Counted from the first letter of the stretch, positions 51,811 to 61,021 are shown. The stretch is 64,000 nt of DNA from Bradyrhizobium sp. BR 10289 (GCF_019455385.1 NZ_JACOFR010000008.1:1-64000); one strand, 5' to 3'. Made by a program: numbers and translations. The notes: generated by a model from the letters alone, not told the origin.

Positions 51811-52157
51811 CACATCACCTCTCGTCTGCACTTCAGCGCAAGGTCGATATCCTGCTTTGGCGCCTTCTGCGTCTTCTTGATGAAGCCGTGAAGCAGGATC
51901 ATCTGGCCGCTCGCCAGACAGAAGATCACCCGCGCAATCCGGTTGCTGTCGAGATCACTCCGAACCTCCCACAATCCGCCCCCCAGCGGAGCACAATGCG
52001 GGCGTCCTATTGGCCAACCGAATTCGACTTTCTGGATATCCTTCCCGACTGTTCGTCGATCCCCGGGAGGCAATTCCAATATCCACTCGCGAACAGGATT
52101 TCGACCTGTCGAGCTGACATAGAATCTCGCTGGACGCTTCTTCGTTCGATCGATCAT
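51810..52157 (-). CDS. HigB/RelE-like toxin (Gp49 family)
   Basis: The 115-residue basic protein contains RKPARFYVSSTGRNPVREWILEL-type opening, PLGGGLWEVRSDLDSNRIARVIFCLASGQMILLHGFIKKTQKAPKQDIDLA, which is the pattern of HigB/Gp49 ribosome-dependent mRNA interferases. The start is taken at 52157 rather than 52211 because the 18 extra residues look non-native and AGG precedes the chosen ATG. The antitoxin overlaps its stop. It sits between rluC and rarA, on the same strand as both. Confidence 0.87.
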   Translation of the reverse strand: MIDRTKKRPARFYVSSTGRNPVREWILELPPGDRRTVGKDIQKVEFGWPIGRPHCAPLGGGLWEVRSDLDSNRIARVIFCLASGQMILLHGFIKKTQKAPKQDIDLALKCRREVM

Positions 52158-52222
52158 TCGGCCTGCATCCACGTGCCATTTTTGACACACAAATGCAAGC
52201 TCTTTCCCCAATGCGTGACAGC

Positions 52223-53557
52223 CTACGTCCCGCCGCGCTCCTTCCGCAGCTTGGCCCAGTAATCCAGCCGCTTCCTGATCTCCCGCTCGAAGCCGCGCTC
52301 GGGCGGGTCGTAGAAGGTCTGGCGGCCGAGGGCTTCCGGAAAGTAGTCCTGGCCGGAGAAGGCGTCGGGAGCGTCGTGGTCGTATTCGTATCCCGTGCCG
52401 TAGCCTTCCGACTTCATCAGCTTGGTCGGGGAGTTGAGGATGTGCTTGGGCGGCAGCAGCGAGCCGGCCTGTTTGGCGACCTGCATCGCGGTACCGAACG
52501 CCGTATAGACCGCGTTCGATTTCGGCGCGGTGGCGAGATAGACCACGGCCTGCGCGATGGCGAGCTCACCCTCGGGATGGCCGAGGAAGTCGAAGGCGTC
52601 TTTCGCCGCATTGGCGACGACGAGCGCCTGGGGGTCGGCGAGGCCGATGTCCTCCACCGCCATGCGCACGACACGGCGGGCCAGAAACAGCGGGTCCTCG
52701 CCGGCGTCCAGCATGCGGCAGAGATAATACAGTGCCGCGTCGGGATCGGAACCGCGGACCGACTTATGCAGCGCCGAGATCAGGTTGTAATGGCCGTCGG
52801 CCGACTTGTCGTAGATCGGCGCGCGGCGCTGCAGGATGTCCTGCAACTGCGCGGCATTGAAAATCTCGTCCGCCCGCGCCGAGCGCCAGACCTCTTCGGC
52901 GAGTGTCAGCGAGGCGCGGCCATCGCCATCGGCCATGCGTACCAGCACCGCCCTCGCCTCCGCATCGAGCGGCAGCTTCTTGCCTTCAATCTCTTCGGCA
53001 TGCGCGAACAGTTTTTCGATCGCGGCGGCATCGAGCGAGCGAAACACCAGCACGCGTGCGCGGGACAGAAGCGCCGCATTGAGCTCGAAGGACGGATTCT
53101 CGGTGGTGGCGCCGACCATCACCACCGTGCCGTCTTCCATCACGGGCAGAAACGAATCCTGCTGGGCGCGGTTGAACCTGTGCACCTCGTCGACGAACAG
53201 CAGGGTACCCTTGCCCATCTCGCGGCGGGCGCGCGCGGCGTCGAACGCCTTCTTCAGATCGGCAACGCCGGAGAACACCGCGGAGATCTGCTCGAAGTGC
53301 AGATCGGTCGCGTCCGCCAGCAGCCGCGCCACCGTGGTCTTGCCGGTGCCGGGCGGACCCCAGAACACCAGCGAGCCCAGCGTACGCGTCTCCAGCATAC
53401 GCGTCAGCGCGCCGTCGGGTCCGAGGATGTGGTCCTGGCCGACCACCTCCGACAGCACGCGCGGCCGCAGCCGGTCGGGCAGCGGATGCGGAGCGTCGTG
53501 GTCGAGCCCCGCCGCGGCAAAGAGCGTTGGCGTCTGCTGTGGTCGCTTCGGACTCAT
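52223..53557 (-). CDS. rarA: Replication-associated recombination protein RarA (MgsA)
   Basis: The 444-residue AAA+ ATPase acts at stalled replication forks. The clamp-loader-like P-loop GPPGTGKT is at 67-74 and Walker B LLFVDEVHR at 119-127, with SRAR-type sensor 1/arginine finger region FELNAALLSRARVLVF and a C-terminal domain with LHKSVRGSDPDAALYYLCRML. Its start codon overlaps the stop of the upstream Deg-type protease gene (ATGA), a common arrangement in alphaproteobacteria that implies co-translation. Confidence 0.95.
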   Translation of the reverse strand: MSPKRPQQTPTLFAAAGLDHDAPHPLPDRLRPRVLSEVVGQDHILGPDGALTRMLETRTLGSLVFWGPPGTGKTTVARLLADATDLHFEQISAVFSGVADLKKAFDAARARREMGKGTLLFVDEVHRFNRAQQDSFLPVMEDGTVVMVGATTENPSFELNAALLSRARVLVFRSLDAAAIEKLFAHAEEIEGKKLPLDAEARAVLVRMADGDGRASLTLAEEVWRSARADEIFNAAQLQDILQRRAPIYDKSADGHYNLISALHKSVRGSDPDAALYYLCRMLDAGEDPLFLARRVVRMAVEDIGLADPQALVVANAAKDAFDFLGHPEGELAIAQAVVYLATAPKSNAVYTAFGTAMQVAKQAGSLLPPKHILNSPTKLMKSEGYGTGYEYDHDAPDAFSGQDYFPEALGRQTFYDPPERGFEREIRKRLDYWAKLRKERGGT

Positions 53558-54960
53558 CCGCCCAGCGTAACGTTGATCTGCTGGCCGCCACGCACCAGCG
53601 TGATGCGCCAGAGCCTCTGGCTTGCGCCGGCCGCCTTCTCGAGATCACCGGTCCTGGCGATCTTCTGGTTGTTGACCGCAAGAATGATGTCGCCCTTCTG
53701 GAAGCCGACATTCGCAGCCGCGCTATCGCCGCCGAGATCGGTGATCACAACGCCCTCGGTATCGGCATCCAGATGCAGCTCGTCGGCAAGCGCGGGCGTG
53801 ATGGTCGAAACCTTCGCCCCCTGGAAGGGCGAGCGCGCGGTGAGGACGAGCTCGTTGCGGCCTGTATCGGGCGCGGTCTCCAGCGCCACCGTCAGCTTCA
53901 CCGGCTTGCCGCCGCGCTGCACGTCGATCTGCGCGCTGCCGCCGAGCGGACGGGTGGCGAAGCGGTAGTCGAAGGCGTTGGGATCATCGACGGTCTGGCC
54001 GTCAATGCCGATGATGAGATCGGAGGATTTCAGCCCAGCCTTGGCCGCGGGGCCGTTCGGGACGACGCTGGCGACCAGCGCGCCGGTCGGCGAGCGCAGA
54101 CCGAGGCTCTCGGCGATCTCGGGCGTTACGGCCTGCAATTTCGCGCCGAGCCACGGACGCTTCACCGCCTTGCCGCCGCCCTTGGCGGAGGCGACGACGA
54201 CGCGCACCATGTTGGCCGGAATCGCAAAGCCGATGCCTTGCGAGCCGCCGGAGCGCGAATAGATCGCGGTGTTGATGCCGGCGAGCCGGCCGTTCATGTC
54301 GACCAGCGCGCCGCCGGAATTGCCGGGATTGATCGCTGCATCGGTCTGGATGAAGAATTGATAGTCCGTGATGCCGACCTGCGTGCGCGCCAGCGCCGAG
54401 ATGATGCCGTGGGTCACGGTCTGGCCGACGCCGAAGGGATTGCCGATCGCGAGCACGACGTCGCCCACCAACAGCTCGTCGGAGTTGGTGAATTCGAGCG
54501 CCGGAAACTTCTCCCTGGTGTCCTTCAACCGCAGCACCGCGAGATCACTGCGGGGATCCTTCAGCACGATCTCGGCCTCAAACTCGCGCTTGTCCGACAG
54601 CGAGACCTTCACCTGGTCGGCGCCCTCGATGACGTGAACGTTGGTGACGACGAGGCCGGAGGCATCGACGATCACGCCAGAACCGAGCGAGCGCTGAACC
54701 TGTTCCTGCTGCTGGCCGGGCACGCCGAAGAAGCGGCGGAAAAGCGGATCGTCGAGCAGCGGATTGCGGTTCTGCACCACCTTGGCGGCATAGACGTTCA
54801 CGACCGCCGGCTGCACCCGCTGCACGATTGGCGCATAGGACAGCCGCAGCTCGGCCTGCGATGACGGGACGCGACGATCCTGTGCGACAGCTGAATCGAA
54901 GTGGGCCGAAAACGCTATGCACAGTGCCGTGACCACGGCCGTCGAGATCGATCGAAACAT
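53554..54960 (-). CDS. Deg-type periplasmic serine protease with two PDZ domains
   Basis: The 468-residue protein has a signal peptide (1-26) and a trypsin-like domain with the catalytic triad His109 (VTNVHVIEG), Asp139 (DPRSDLAVL) and Ser215 (NPGNSGGAL). Two PDZ domains follow, near 270-355 and 385-465. It is a DegP/DegQ-type quality-control protease and chaperone of the periplasm. AGAGGTAGGA precedes the ATG at 54960; the extension to 55218 is not coding. Stress control is likely but no specific promoter could be assigned. Confidence 0.94.
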   Translation of the reverse strand: MFRSISTAVVTALCIAFSAHFDSAVAQDRRVPSSQAELRLSYAPIVQRVQPAVVNVYAAKVVQNRNPLLDDPLFRRFFGVPGQQQEQVQRSLGSGVIVDASGLVVTNVHVIEGADQVKVSLSDKREFEAEIVLKDPRSDLAVLRLKDTREKFPALEFTNSDELLVGDVVLAIGNPFGVGQTVTHGIISALARTQVGITDYQFFIQTDAAINPGNSGGALVDMNGRLAGINTAIYSRSGGSQGIGFAIPANMVRVVVASAKGGGKAVKRPWLGAKLQAVTPEIAESLGLRSPTGALVASVVPNGPAAKAGLKSSDLIIGIDGQTVDDPNAFDYRFATRPLGGSAQIDVQRGGKPVKLTVALETAPDTGRNELVLTARSPFQGAKVSTITPALADELHLDADTEGVVITDLGGDSAAANVGFQKGDIILAVNNQKIARTGDLEKAAGASQRLWRITLVRGGQQINVTLGG

Positions 54961-55274
54961 TCCTACCTCTTGGAAAAGACGACGGAATATAGGCGCGTTC
55001 GCCCCCCAATAGAAGGGCGCCGGACGGCAATATTCACCCCTTCGGGGTGTCGCCCGAATGCCATCCTTCCGTGCGAAATCACAAGCGCTCTGGCGCGGCA
55101 GATTGGCATGACGCGCATCATCCAGCATTGTATCCGATGCCGGATTCGGTTGCGACGAATTTGCACCAGTGGGAACCGCGCAACCGGACCGCAGCGTCGT
55201 GGGGCAGTCATCGATCACACTTAGGCTCTCCCGCCGGCGACTTGGGGAAGTTCGTCAAATGATGGAGGCGTAAC
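54961..55274. other. Divergent intergenic region, Deg protease and porin
   Basis: This 314-base gap faces the Deg protease gene on the minus strand and the porin gene on the plus strand. A CACCCC-TTC-GGGGTG hairpin is at 55035-55049. No open frame is convincing. GGAAC near 55172 followed 18 bases later by CGTC is close to, but not, the EcfG promoter pattern, so no promoter is called. Confidence 0.55.
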
Positions 55275-56906
55275 GTGAGCAGAACAAGACTTGCAGCGAC
55301 GGCGATTGGTCTCGCCGGTGCGCTGGCGGCCTCGCAGGCGCAGGCCCAATCGGCCAGCAGCAGCGAGCAGGAGATCGCGCTGCTGAAGCAGCAGTTGAAG
55401 CTGCTGGAGCAGAAGCTCGACAAGCTGCAAAGCCAGACTGCCGCGAACACGGCGGCCACGGCGAAAGCCAAAGCCGAGGCGAAAGCTGAAGCCAAGGCCG
55501 AGGCACGTTCGGAGGCCAAGGCGGTGGTCGCCAATGCGAACGCAGCGTTTCCGGTCAAGGGCACTGCGCCCCCAGCCGGCGTGATCGTGACGATGCCGAA
55601 CAACCGGCCGACCATCTGCACGGCCGACGGAGCGAATTGCGTGGCCATCACGGGCCGCGTGCACTGGGACGTCGGCGGATACGACTACCGGCCCAACACG
55701 GCCGCGACGGTGCCACAAAAGCTCGACAGCGGCGAAAATGTCCGCCGCGCCCGCATCGGCATCGCCGGAAAATTCCTCGAGGACTGGAATTTCGCGCTGG
55801 TCTACGATTTCGGCGGCTCGTCTGACGGCTTCGGCGGCACCGGCGCCGCAGGCGCGACCCCTGTCGGCTTCCTGCCCGGCGGCGGCACATCCGGCATCGA
55901 GAACGCGTATATCAGCTACACGGGGCTGAAGCCGTTCGGCGGCAAGATGGCGATCGAAGCCGGCGTGATGGATGTCGCCTGGACCATGGATGAGTCCACG
56001 AGCTCCAACGACATTGCCTTTATGGAACGTGCCTCCGCCGGGCTCATCGCGCAGAATATCGCCGCCGGCGACTTCCGGTCCGCGGCGGGCGCGCGCTGGT
56101 ACAACGACGTGTTCTTCGCAGGCGCTTATGTGACCGGTCCGACGACAGGTGCCATTCACTCCGCATCGAGCGCTTCGCCTCCCGGGACCAGCGAACAATA
56201 CGGCGCGACCGCCCGCGTTGCGGGCCAGATCGTCAGCGGCAAGGACTATTCGGTGCATCTCGGCGGCGACGCCGAGTGGCTGATCCAGCCGCCGCGCAAT
56301 CTGGTCGCCAACACGCAGACGCTCACGCTCAGCGATCGTCCCGAACTGCGCATCGACCCGACGACGTTGATCTCGACCGGAGCCATTGCAAATGTGTCCG
56401 GCGCCCAGGTCTATGGCGTCGAAGCCGCAGCCACCTACGGATCGCTCTGGGTCCAGGGCGAATATTACTGGTTCAACATCGACCGCGGCGCCAATACCGC
56501 CGTGGCGCCCCTCGGCACGTCCAGCCTGAAATTCCAGGGGGGCTACGCGCAGGCGGCTTACGTGCTGACCGGTGAATCCCGCAAGTACAATCCGGGCAAT
56601 GCCGCCTATGGCGGCGTCAAGCCTGATCATCCGTTCTCGCTCGCCGGCGGCGGCTGGGGCGCGTGGGAAATCGCGGGCCGCTACTCCACCATCGATCTGA
56701 ACGATCAGCTCGCGACCGCGGCCGGCATCGCCGGCGGGCGGCAGACCGTCTACACGCTGGCGCTCAACTGGTACGTCAACGGCAACGTGCGCTTCATGCT
56801 CGACTACCTGCATGGCACGGTGTCGAAGCAAGCCTCGGCGGTGTCGGCGGCAGACGTCGGCTCGAAGTTCGACGCGGTGGCGTTGCGCACGCAGTTCGCG
56901 TTCTGA
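55275..56906 (+). CDS. Outer-membrane porin (Porin_O_P-like) with coiled-coil N-terminus
   Basis: The 543-residue protein starts at GTG (55275) with GGAGG six bases before it. It has a signal peptide (1-24, ending AQA), a short coiled-coil (EQEIALLKQQLKLLEQKLDKLQSQ) and an AKAEAKAEAK-type spacer. A beta-barrel of about 400 residues then follows, beginning ITGRVHWDVGGYDYRP and ending in the outer-membrane signature ALRTQFAF with a terminal Phe. It resembles phosphate/anion-selective porins. The coiled-coil probably links the barrel to the peptidoglycan, an inference. Confidence 0.88.
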   Translation: MSRTRLAATAIGLAGALAASQAQAQSASSSEQEIALLKQQLKLLEQKLDKLQSQTAANTAATAKAKAEAKAEAKAEARSEAKAVVANANAAFPVKGTAPPAGVIVTMPNNRPTICTADGANCVAITGRVHWDVGGYDYRPNTAATVPQKLDSGENVRRARIGIAGKFLEDWNFALVYDFGGSSDGFGGTGAAGATPVGFLPGGGTSGIENAYISYTGLKPFGGKMAIEAGVMDVAWTMDESTSSNDIAFMERASAGLIAQNIAAGDFRSAAGARWYNDVFFAGAYVTGPTTGAIHSASSASPPGTSEQYGATARVAGQIVSGKDYSVHLGGDAEWLIQPPRNLVANTQTLTLSDRPELRIDPTTLISTGAIANVSGAQVYGVEAAATYGSLWVQGEYYWFNIDRGANTAVAPLGTSSLKFQGGYAQAAYVLTGESRKYNPGNAAYGGVKPDHPFSLAGGGWGAWEIAGRYSTIDLNDQLATAAGIAGGRQTVYTLALNWYVNGNVRFMLDYLHGTVSKQASAVSAADVGSKFDAVALRTQFAF

Positions 56907-56912
56907 TCTTAC

Positions 56913-56935
56913 ACCTCTCCCCGTCGGGGAGAGGT
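56913..56935. terminator. Palindromic hairpin between porin and HxlR genes
   Basis: Perfect ten-base arms ACCTCTCCCC (56913-56922) and GGGGAGAGGT (56926-56935) with a three-base loop lie seven bases after the porin stop and before the convergent HxlR stop. It may end both transcripts, but no T-run follows on either strand. Confidence 0.55.
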
Positions 56936-56950
56936 CAAGATCGCCGGCGC

Positions 56951-57325
56951 TCACGCCGCGCGCTTTCTCTTCACCACCACGGACGGCGGCGCGGAGGACA
57001 GCCGTTGCTGGTGGCCCTCGCCCCATGCCTTCAGGACGTCGATCACCGGCTTGAGGCTCTCGCCCAACTCGGAGAGGCAGTACTCCACGCGCGGTGGCAC
57101 TTCCGCATAGACCTTGCGGATGACGAGCTTGTCCTCCTCCAGCGCGCGAAGCTGCTTCGTCAGCATGCGCTGGGTGATCCCCGGCATCCGGCGGCGCAGT
57201 TCGCCGAAGCGCTGGGTGCCGCTCTGGAGATGGTAGAGGATCACGCCCTTCCACTTGCCATCGATCAGGTCCAGCGTCGCCTCGACCGAGCAGCCGGGGC
57301 GGCAGGCAAAATTGCGCCGTTTCAT
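56951..57325 (-). CDS. HxlR-family transcriptional regulator
   Basis: The 124-residue winged-helix protein has CRPGCSVEATLDLIDGKWKGVILYHLQSGTQRFGELRRRMPGITQRMLTKQLRALEEDKLVIRKVY, the HxlR core with its conserved Cys near the start, which can sense electrophiles or redox state. It is divergent from the alcohol dehydrogenase gene, with about 120 bases between that hold a palindrome at 57339-57360. GGAAA precedes the ATG at 57325. It probably controls the dehydrogenase and itself. Confidence 0.9.
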   Translation of the reverse strand: MKRRNFACRPGCSVEATLDLIDGKWKGVILYHLQSGTQRFGELRRRMPGITQRMLTKQLRALEEDKLVIRKVYAEVPPRVEYCLSELGESLKPVIDVLKAWGEGHQQRLSSAPPSVVVKRKRAA

Positions 57326-57338
57326 GCGAGTTTTTCCA

Positions 57339-57360
57339 ATAGTATCCAAACAGGGACTAT
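57339..57360. promoter_or_regulatory. Candidate HxlR operator
   Basis: ATAGTATCC-AAAC-AGGGACTAT has matching ATAGT and ACTAT outer arms and partial inner symmetry. It is 14 bases upstream of the HxlR ATG on the minus strand and about 90 bases before the dehydrogenase ATG. It is a plausible shared operator, given the divergent layout. Confidence 0.4.
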
Positions 57361-57446
57361 ATCCCCGAATTTACAGTACTTGCCAAATAGGCGCCAGCGG
57401 GACAGTTACAACGGCAGGCGAGCACGCCATCTGATGGAGACAAGCC

Positions 57447-58460
57447 ATGAAGGCCGTCGGCTACAAGAAATCGCTTCCGATCGAGGATGCGGATTCACTG
57501 TTCGATTTCGAGACCGCAAAACCCGAGCCCAAGGGACGCGACATCCGCGTCGCCGTCAAGGCGATCTCGGCCAATCCGGTCGATTACAAGGTGCGCAAGC
57601 GCGCCAGCCCGCCCGAGGGCGAGACCAAGATCCTGGGTTATGACGCCGCCGGCGTGGTCGACGCCGTCGGCCCTGACGTCTCGCTGTTCAAGGTGGGCGA
57701 TGAAGTGTTCTACGCCGGCTCGATCCTGCGCCAGGGCACCAACGCCGAATTCCATCTGGTCGACGAGCGCATCGTCGGCAACAAGCCGAAGAGCCTGTCG
57801 TTCGCGCAGGCCGCGGCCCTCCCCCTCACCTCCATCACCGCCTGGGAATTGCTGTTCGACCGGCTCGGCGCGGTGCCCGGCAAGAGCATCGACCCGCGCA
57901 CGCTGCTGATCACGGGCGGCGCCGGCGGCGTCGGCTCGATCCTGATCCAGCTCGCGCGCCGCCTCACCGGCCTCACGGTGCTCGCGACCGCGACGCGGCC
58001 AGAGTCGCAGAAATGGTGCCTCGATCTCGGCGCGCATGCGGTGATCGACCATGCCAAGCCGATGAAGGAGCAGATCGAGACGCTCAAGCTGCCGCCGGTC
58101 GCGCTGGTGGCGAGCCTCACCTTCACCGACCAGCACTACAAGAGCATCGCCGACTTCATGGCGCCGCAGGGCCGTTTCGGCCTGATCGATGATCCGCCGG
58201 AATTCGCCATGAGCGCCTTCAAAGGCAAGGCAATCTCGGTGCATTGGGAATCGATGTTCACGCGCTCCTCGTTCCAGACGCCTGACATGATCGCACAGCA
58301 TCATCTGCTGAACGACGTCGCAGACCTCATCGACAAGGGCGTGCTGCGCACCACGCTCGACCAGACCTTTGGCATGATCAACGCGGCCAACCTCAAGCGC
58401 GCGCATGCGCTGCTCGAGAGCGGCAAGTCGCGCGGCAAGATCGTGCTGGAGGGGTGGTAG
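57447..58460 (+). CDS. Zinc-type alcohol dehydrogenase/quinone oxidoreductase family protein
   Basis: The 337-residue NAD(P)H-dependent medium-chain dehydrogenase/reductase has a GroES-like N-terminal domain and a Rossmann motif GGAGGVGSILIQLAR near 154-168. Catalytic-zinc cysteines are not in the usual places, and the sequence resembles quinone-oxidoreductase-like ZADH enzymes that reduce enones or quinones. GGAGA precedes the ATG. The HxlR regulator is divergent from it, so an electrophile response is likely; this is inference. Confidence 0.88.
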   Translation: MKAVGYKKSLPIEDADSLFDFETAKPEPKGRDIRVAVKAISANPVDYKVRKRASPPEGETKILGYDAAGVVDAVGPDVSLFKVGDEVFYAGSILRQGTNAEFHLVDERIVGNKPKSLSFAQAAALPLTSITAWELLFDRLGAVPGKSIDPRTLLITGGAGGVGSILIQLARRLTGLTVLATATRPESQKWCLDLGAHAVIDHAKPMKEQIETLKLPPVALVASLTFTDQHYKSIADFMAPQGRFGLIDDPPEFAMSAFKGKAISVHWESMFTRSSFQTPDMIAQHHLLNDVADLIDKGVLRTTLDQTFGMINAANLKRAHALLESGKSRGKIVLEGW

Positions 58461-58463
58461 CTT

Positions 58464-59792
58464 CTAGCTTGACGCGGGCGGCGCCTTAGCTTCCGGCGGA
58501 CGCGCCGCCCGCTCGACAAAGCCTTTTGCGAGCGCGTGATAGATGCCCTCCTCGCAGATCATTCGCGAGACCAAATGAGAAATGAGCGCAGCGGCCATCA
58601 ACGGCACGACCATGCCGTGATTGTCGGTCATCTCGGTCACGATCACGAAGGCGGTGATTGGCGCCTGCACCACGCCGGCGAAGTACGAGACCATGCCGAG
58701 CAGCATGATTGCACCGAGCGGTGCTTCGTGGAAGAATGTAGCGATGTTGCAGCCGAAGCCGGCACCGACTGCGAGCGACGGCGCGAAGATGCCGCCGGGA
58801 ATGCCGCTTATTGCGGCAAAGGTCGTCGCAACCAGCTTCAGAAGGCCGAAGTCCTGCGGCAGCGGCGTGCCATGCTCGAGGGCCGCCTTCACCTGTTCGT
58901 AGCCCGTGCCGTAGACGGTATTGTCGGATACCAGGCCGCAGATCGCAACGGCAAGACCACAAGCGAACGCGAACCACAGCGGATGGCCCTTTATCGCGCG
59001 ACCTGCGGAATTCCTGAAACCGCGGGCCGTGACGATGACGATGCGGCTGAAGAGGCCGCCCGCGAAGCCGCCAACCACGCCACAGAGCGGAACCGCGAGC
59101 CAGTCGGCGCCGCGCGTCAGCGCCGTTGCGCTGCTGCCGAAATATGAGTAGTTGCCGGCGAGCGCGAGCGAGGTGAGTCCGGCCGCAATGACGGCGGCAA
59201 TGATCAGGCTCGAGGTGCGAGTCTCGAAGGCGCGGCTCATCTCCTCGATGCCGAACACGATACCTGCGAGCGGCGTGTTGAAGGCGGCAGCAACTCCGGC
59301 AGCAGCACCGGCGAGGATCAGCCCGGGCTGCCGGCGTGGCGAGACGCGGCCAAGCGCGAACATGATGGAGGCACCGACCTGGACCGTCGGTCCCTCCCTT
59401 CCCACGGAGCCTCCGCACAATAGACCGAGCAGGGTGAGTATCACCTTCCCGACCGCGATCCGAAGCGAGACCAGGCTCTCACGCGCTTGCTGGTCGCTCA
59501 GATGCCGGGCGGCGATCGCCTGCGGGATTCCGCTGCCCTGCGCATTCGGGAACAGCCGAATGGTCAGGTAGGCGGATAGCATGAAGCCGAGCGGCGTAAC
59601 CGCCAGTGCGAGATAACGCGACTTGGCCAGCAGAAGCGCGAAGGCATGCTGGGCGAGATCGGCGAGTTGGGCTAGTGCCACGGCCGCGGCGCCCACCGCG
59701 ACACCGCCAAGCAGAAAGATCGCTCGCCTTTGCCATCGCGCTGATGCCAGCCGGAAAAGGCGTTTGTGGCGGGTCGACAGGGGCTGCAGCAT
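58464..59792 (-). CDS. ClC-family chloride channel/transporter
   Basis: The 442-residue membrane protein has about ten or more hydrophobic helices and the ClC filter motifs GSGIP (86-90), GREGP (131-135, with the gating Glu133), and GGIFAPSLAVGA (near 330). It is either a chloride channel or a Cl-/H+ exchanger; the proton glutamate of exchangers could not be assigned. There is no CBS domain. It ends just after the alcohol dehydrogenase gene, convergent with it by three bases. Confidence 0.92.
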   Translation of the reverse strand: MLQPLSTRHKRLFRLASARWQRRAIFLLGGVAVGAAAVALAQLADLAQHAFALLLAKSRYLALAVTPLGFMLSAYLTIRLFPNAQGSGIPQAIAARHLSDQQARESLVSLRIAVGKVILTLLGLLCGGSVGREGPTVQVGASIMFALGRVSPRRQPGLILAGAAAGVAAAFNTPLAGIVFGIEEMSRAFETRTSSLIIAAVIAAGLTSLALAGNYSYFGSSATALTRGADWLAVPLCGVVGGFAGGLFSRIVIVTARGFRNSAGRAIKGHPLWFAFACGLAVAICGLVSDNTVYGTGYEQVKAALEHGTPLPQDFGLLKLVATTFAAISGIPGGIFAPSLAVGAGFGCNIATFFHEAPLGAIMLLGMVSYFAGVVQAPITAFVIVTEMTDNHGMVVPLMAAALISHLVSRMICEEGIYHALAKGFVERAARPPEAKAPPASS

Positions 59793-59846
59793 GCGCCAAC
59801 TTTAGCTCGTCGGGCCTCGAAGTGAAGAGGTACGCGAGCACACCAG

Positions 59847-60143
59847 CTAGTCCGGAACCATTCCCTCGACGAACATCAGGCGCCGCTCCAGCGCCGTCCG
59901 CCGCAGCTTGAGCGCCTCGCCATATTCCGGTGACGCGTACCACTCCCGCGCCCGCGCCATCGAAGGGAATTCCACGACGATGATCGTCTTCGGCGGCGGG
60001 TCGCCCTCCACCACCTCGGCGGCGCCGCCCCGCGCGAGGTAGCGGCCGCCGTATTGCGCGATGGTCTTCGCCGCGAGCGCGCGATAGGCCTCGAAGCCTT
60101 CGGGATCGCGCATCTCGACTTCCGAGATCACATAGGCCGGCAT
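59847..60143 (-). CDS. DUF1330 protein
   Basis: The 98-residue protein begins MPAYVISEVEMRDPEGFEAYRALA and has GGDPPPKTIIVVEFPSMARAREWYASPEY-type conserved blocks of the DUF1330 dimeric alpha/beta-barrel. It starts eight bases after the stop of the SDR gene at 60152, so the two genes are probably co-transcribed. No enzymatic activity is known for the family. Confidence 0.87.
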   Translation of the reverse strand: MPAYVISEVEMRDPEGFEAYRALAAKTIAQYGGRYLARGGAAEVVEGDPPPKTIIVVEFPSMARAREWYASPEYGEALKLRRTALERRLMFVEGMVPD

Positions 60144-60151
60144 GCCACGTC

Positions 60152-60940
60152 TCAGGCAATCGTATTGACGATACCGCCTTCCGCGCGCAACGCCGCACCG
60201 TTGGTCGCGGACGCCTCCTTCGACGAAACATAGACCACCATGTTGGCGATCTCCTCGACGCTGGCGAAGCGCTGGATCAGCGAGCTCGGGCGATGCTGCT
60301 TGACGAAGTTGGCCGCGGCTTCATCGACCGACTGGCCGTTCTGTTTCGCCAGATCCTTCACGAAGGTCTCGACGCCCTCCGACATGGTCGGTCCCGGTAG
60401 CACGGAATTGACGGTGACGGCGGTGCCCCGGGTGAGCTGCGCGAGGCCCCGCGCGATCGAGAGCTGCGCGGTCTTGCTCATGCCGTAGTGGATCATCTCG
60501 ACGGGAATATTGAGCCCGGACTCCGAGGAGATGAAGACGATGCGGCCCCAATTGCGCTTGAGCATGCCCTTCATGTAAGCGCGCGAGAGGCGGACGCCGC
60601 TCATCACGTTGACCTCGAAGAAGCGCGTCCAGTCCTCGTCCGGGATCTCGAAGAAGTCCTTGGGCTCGAAGATGCCGGCATTGTTGATGAGGATGTCGAC
60701 CTCGGGCAGCGCCGCGACGAGCGCCTTGCAGCCCGCAGCGGTCGAGACGTCAGCGGCGATGCCGCGCACCTTGGCGCCCGTCCCTTCCAGCTTGCGCACG
60801 GCGGCATCGACCTTGTCCTGGCCACGGCCGTTGATCACGACGCTGGCGCCGGAAGCGGCAAGGCCCTTGGCAATGGCATGGCCGATGCCGGCGGTCGAGC
60901 CGGTCACGAGCGCGGTCTTTCCGGAAAGGTCGATCTTCAT
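60152..60940 (-). CDS. Short-chain dehydrogenase/reductase
   Basis: The 262-residue protein has TGSTAGIG at 13-20, NNAG at 86-89 and catalytic Ser139, Tyr152 and Lys156. Residues about 207-235 (EAAANFVKQHRPSSLIQRFASVEEIANMVVYVSS) are the usual C-terminal cap. Its NADP preference and substrate cannot be read reliably. AAGGAG precedes the ATG at 60940. The DUF1330 gene follows it in the same unit. Confidence 0.9.
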   Translation of the reverse strand: MKIDLSGKTALVTGSTAGIGHAIAKGLAASGASVVINGRGQDKVDAAVRKLEGTGAKVRGIAADVSTAAGCKALVAALPEVDILINNAGIFEPKDFFEIPDEDWTRFFEVNVMSGVRLSRAYMKGMLKRNWGRIVFISSESGLNIPVEMIHYGMSKTAQLSIARGLAQLTRGTAVTVNSVLPGPTMSEGVETFVKDLAKQNGQSVDEAAANFVKQHRPSSLIQRFASVEEIANMVVYVSSKEASATNGAALRAEGGIVNTIA

Positions 60941-61021
60941 GCGTTTATCTCCTTTGATGTTGACGGAGATATCGTGCGCTGCATACGCAGCTTCAATCGC
61001 GCCTCACCTATGCGTGAGGAG

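Noticed and set aside
55172..55200. EcfG-type stress promoter upstream of the porin gene
   Set aside because: GGAAC is present but the spacing to the -10-like CGTC is 18 bases and the -10 is off consensus.
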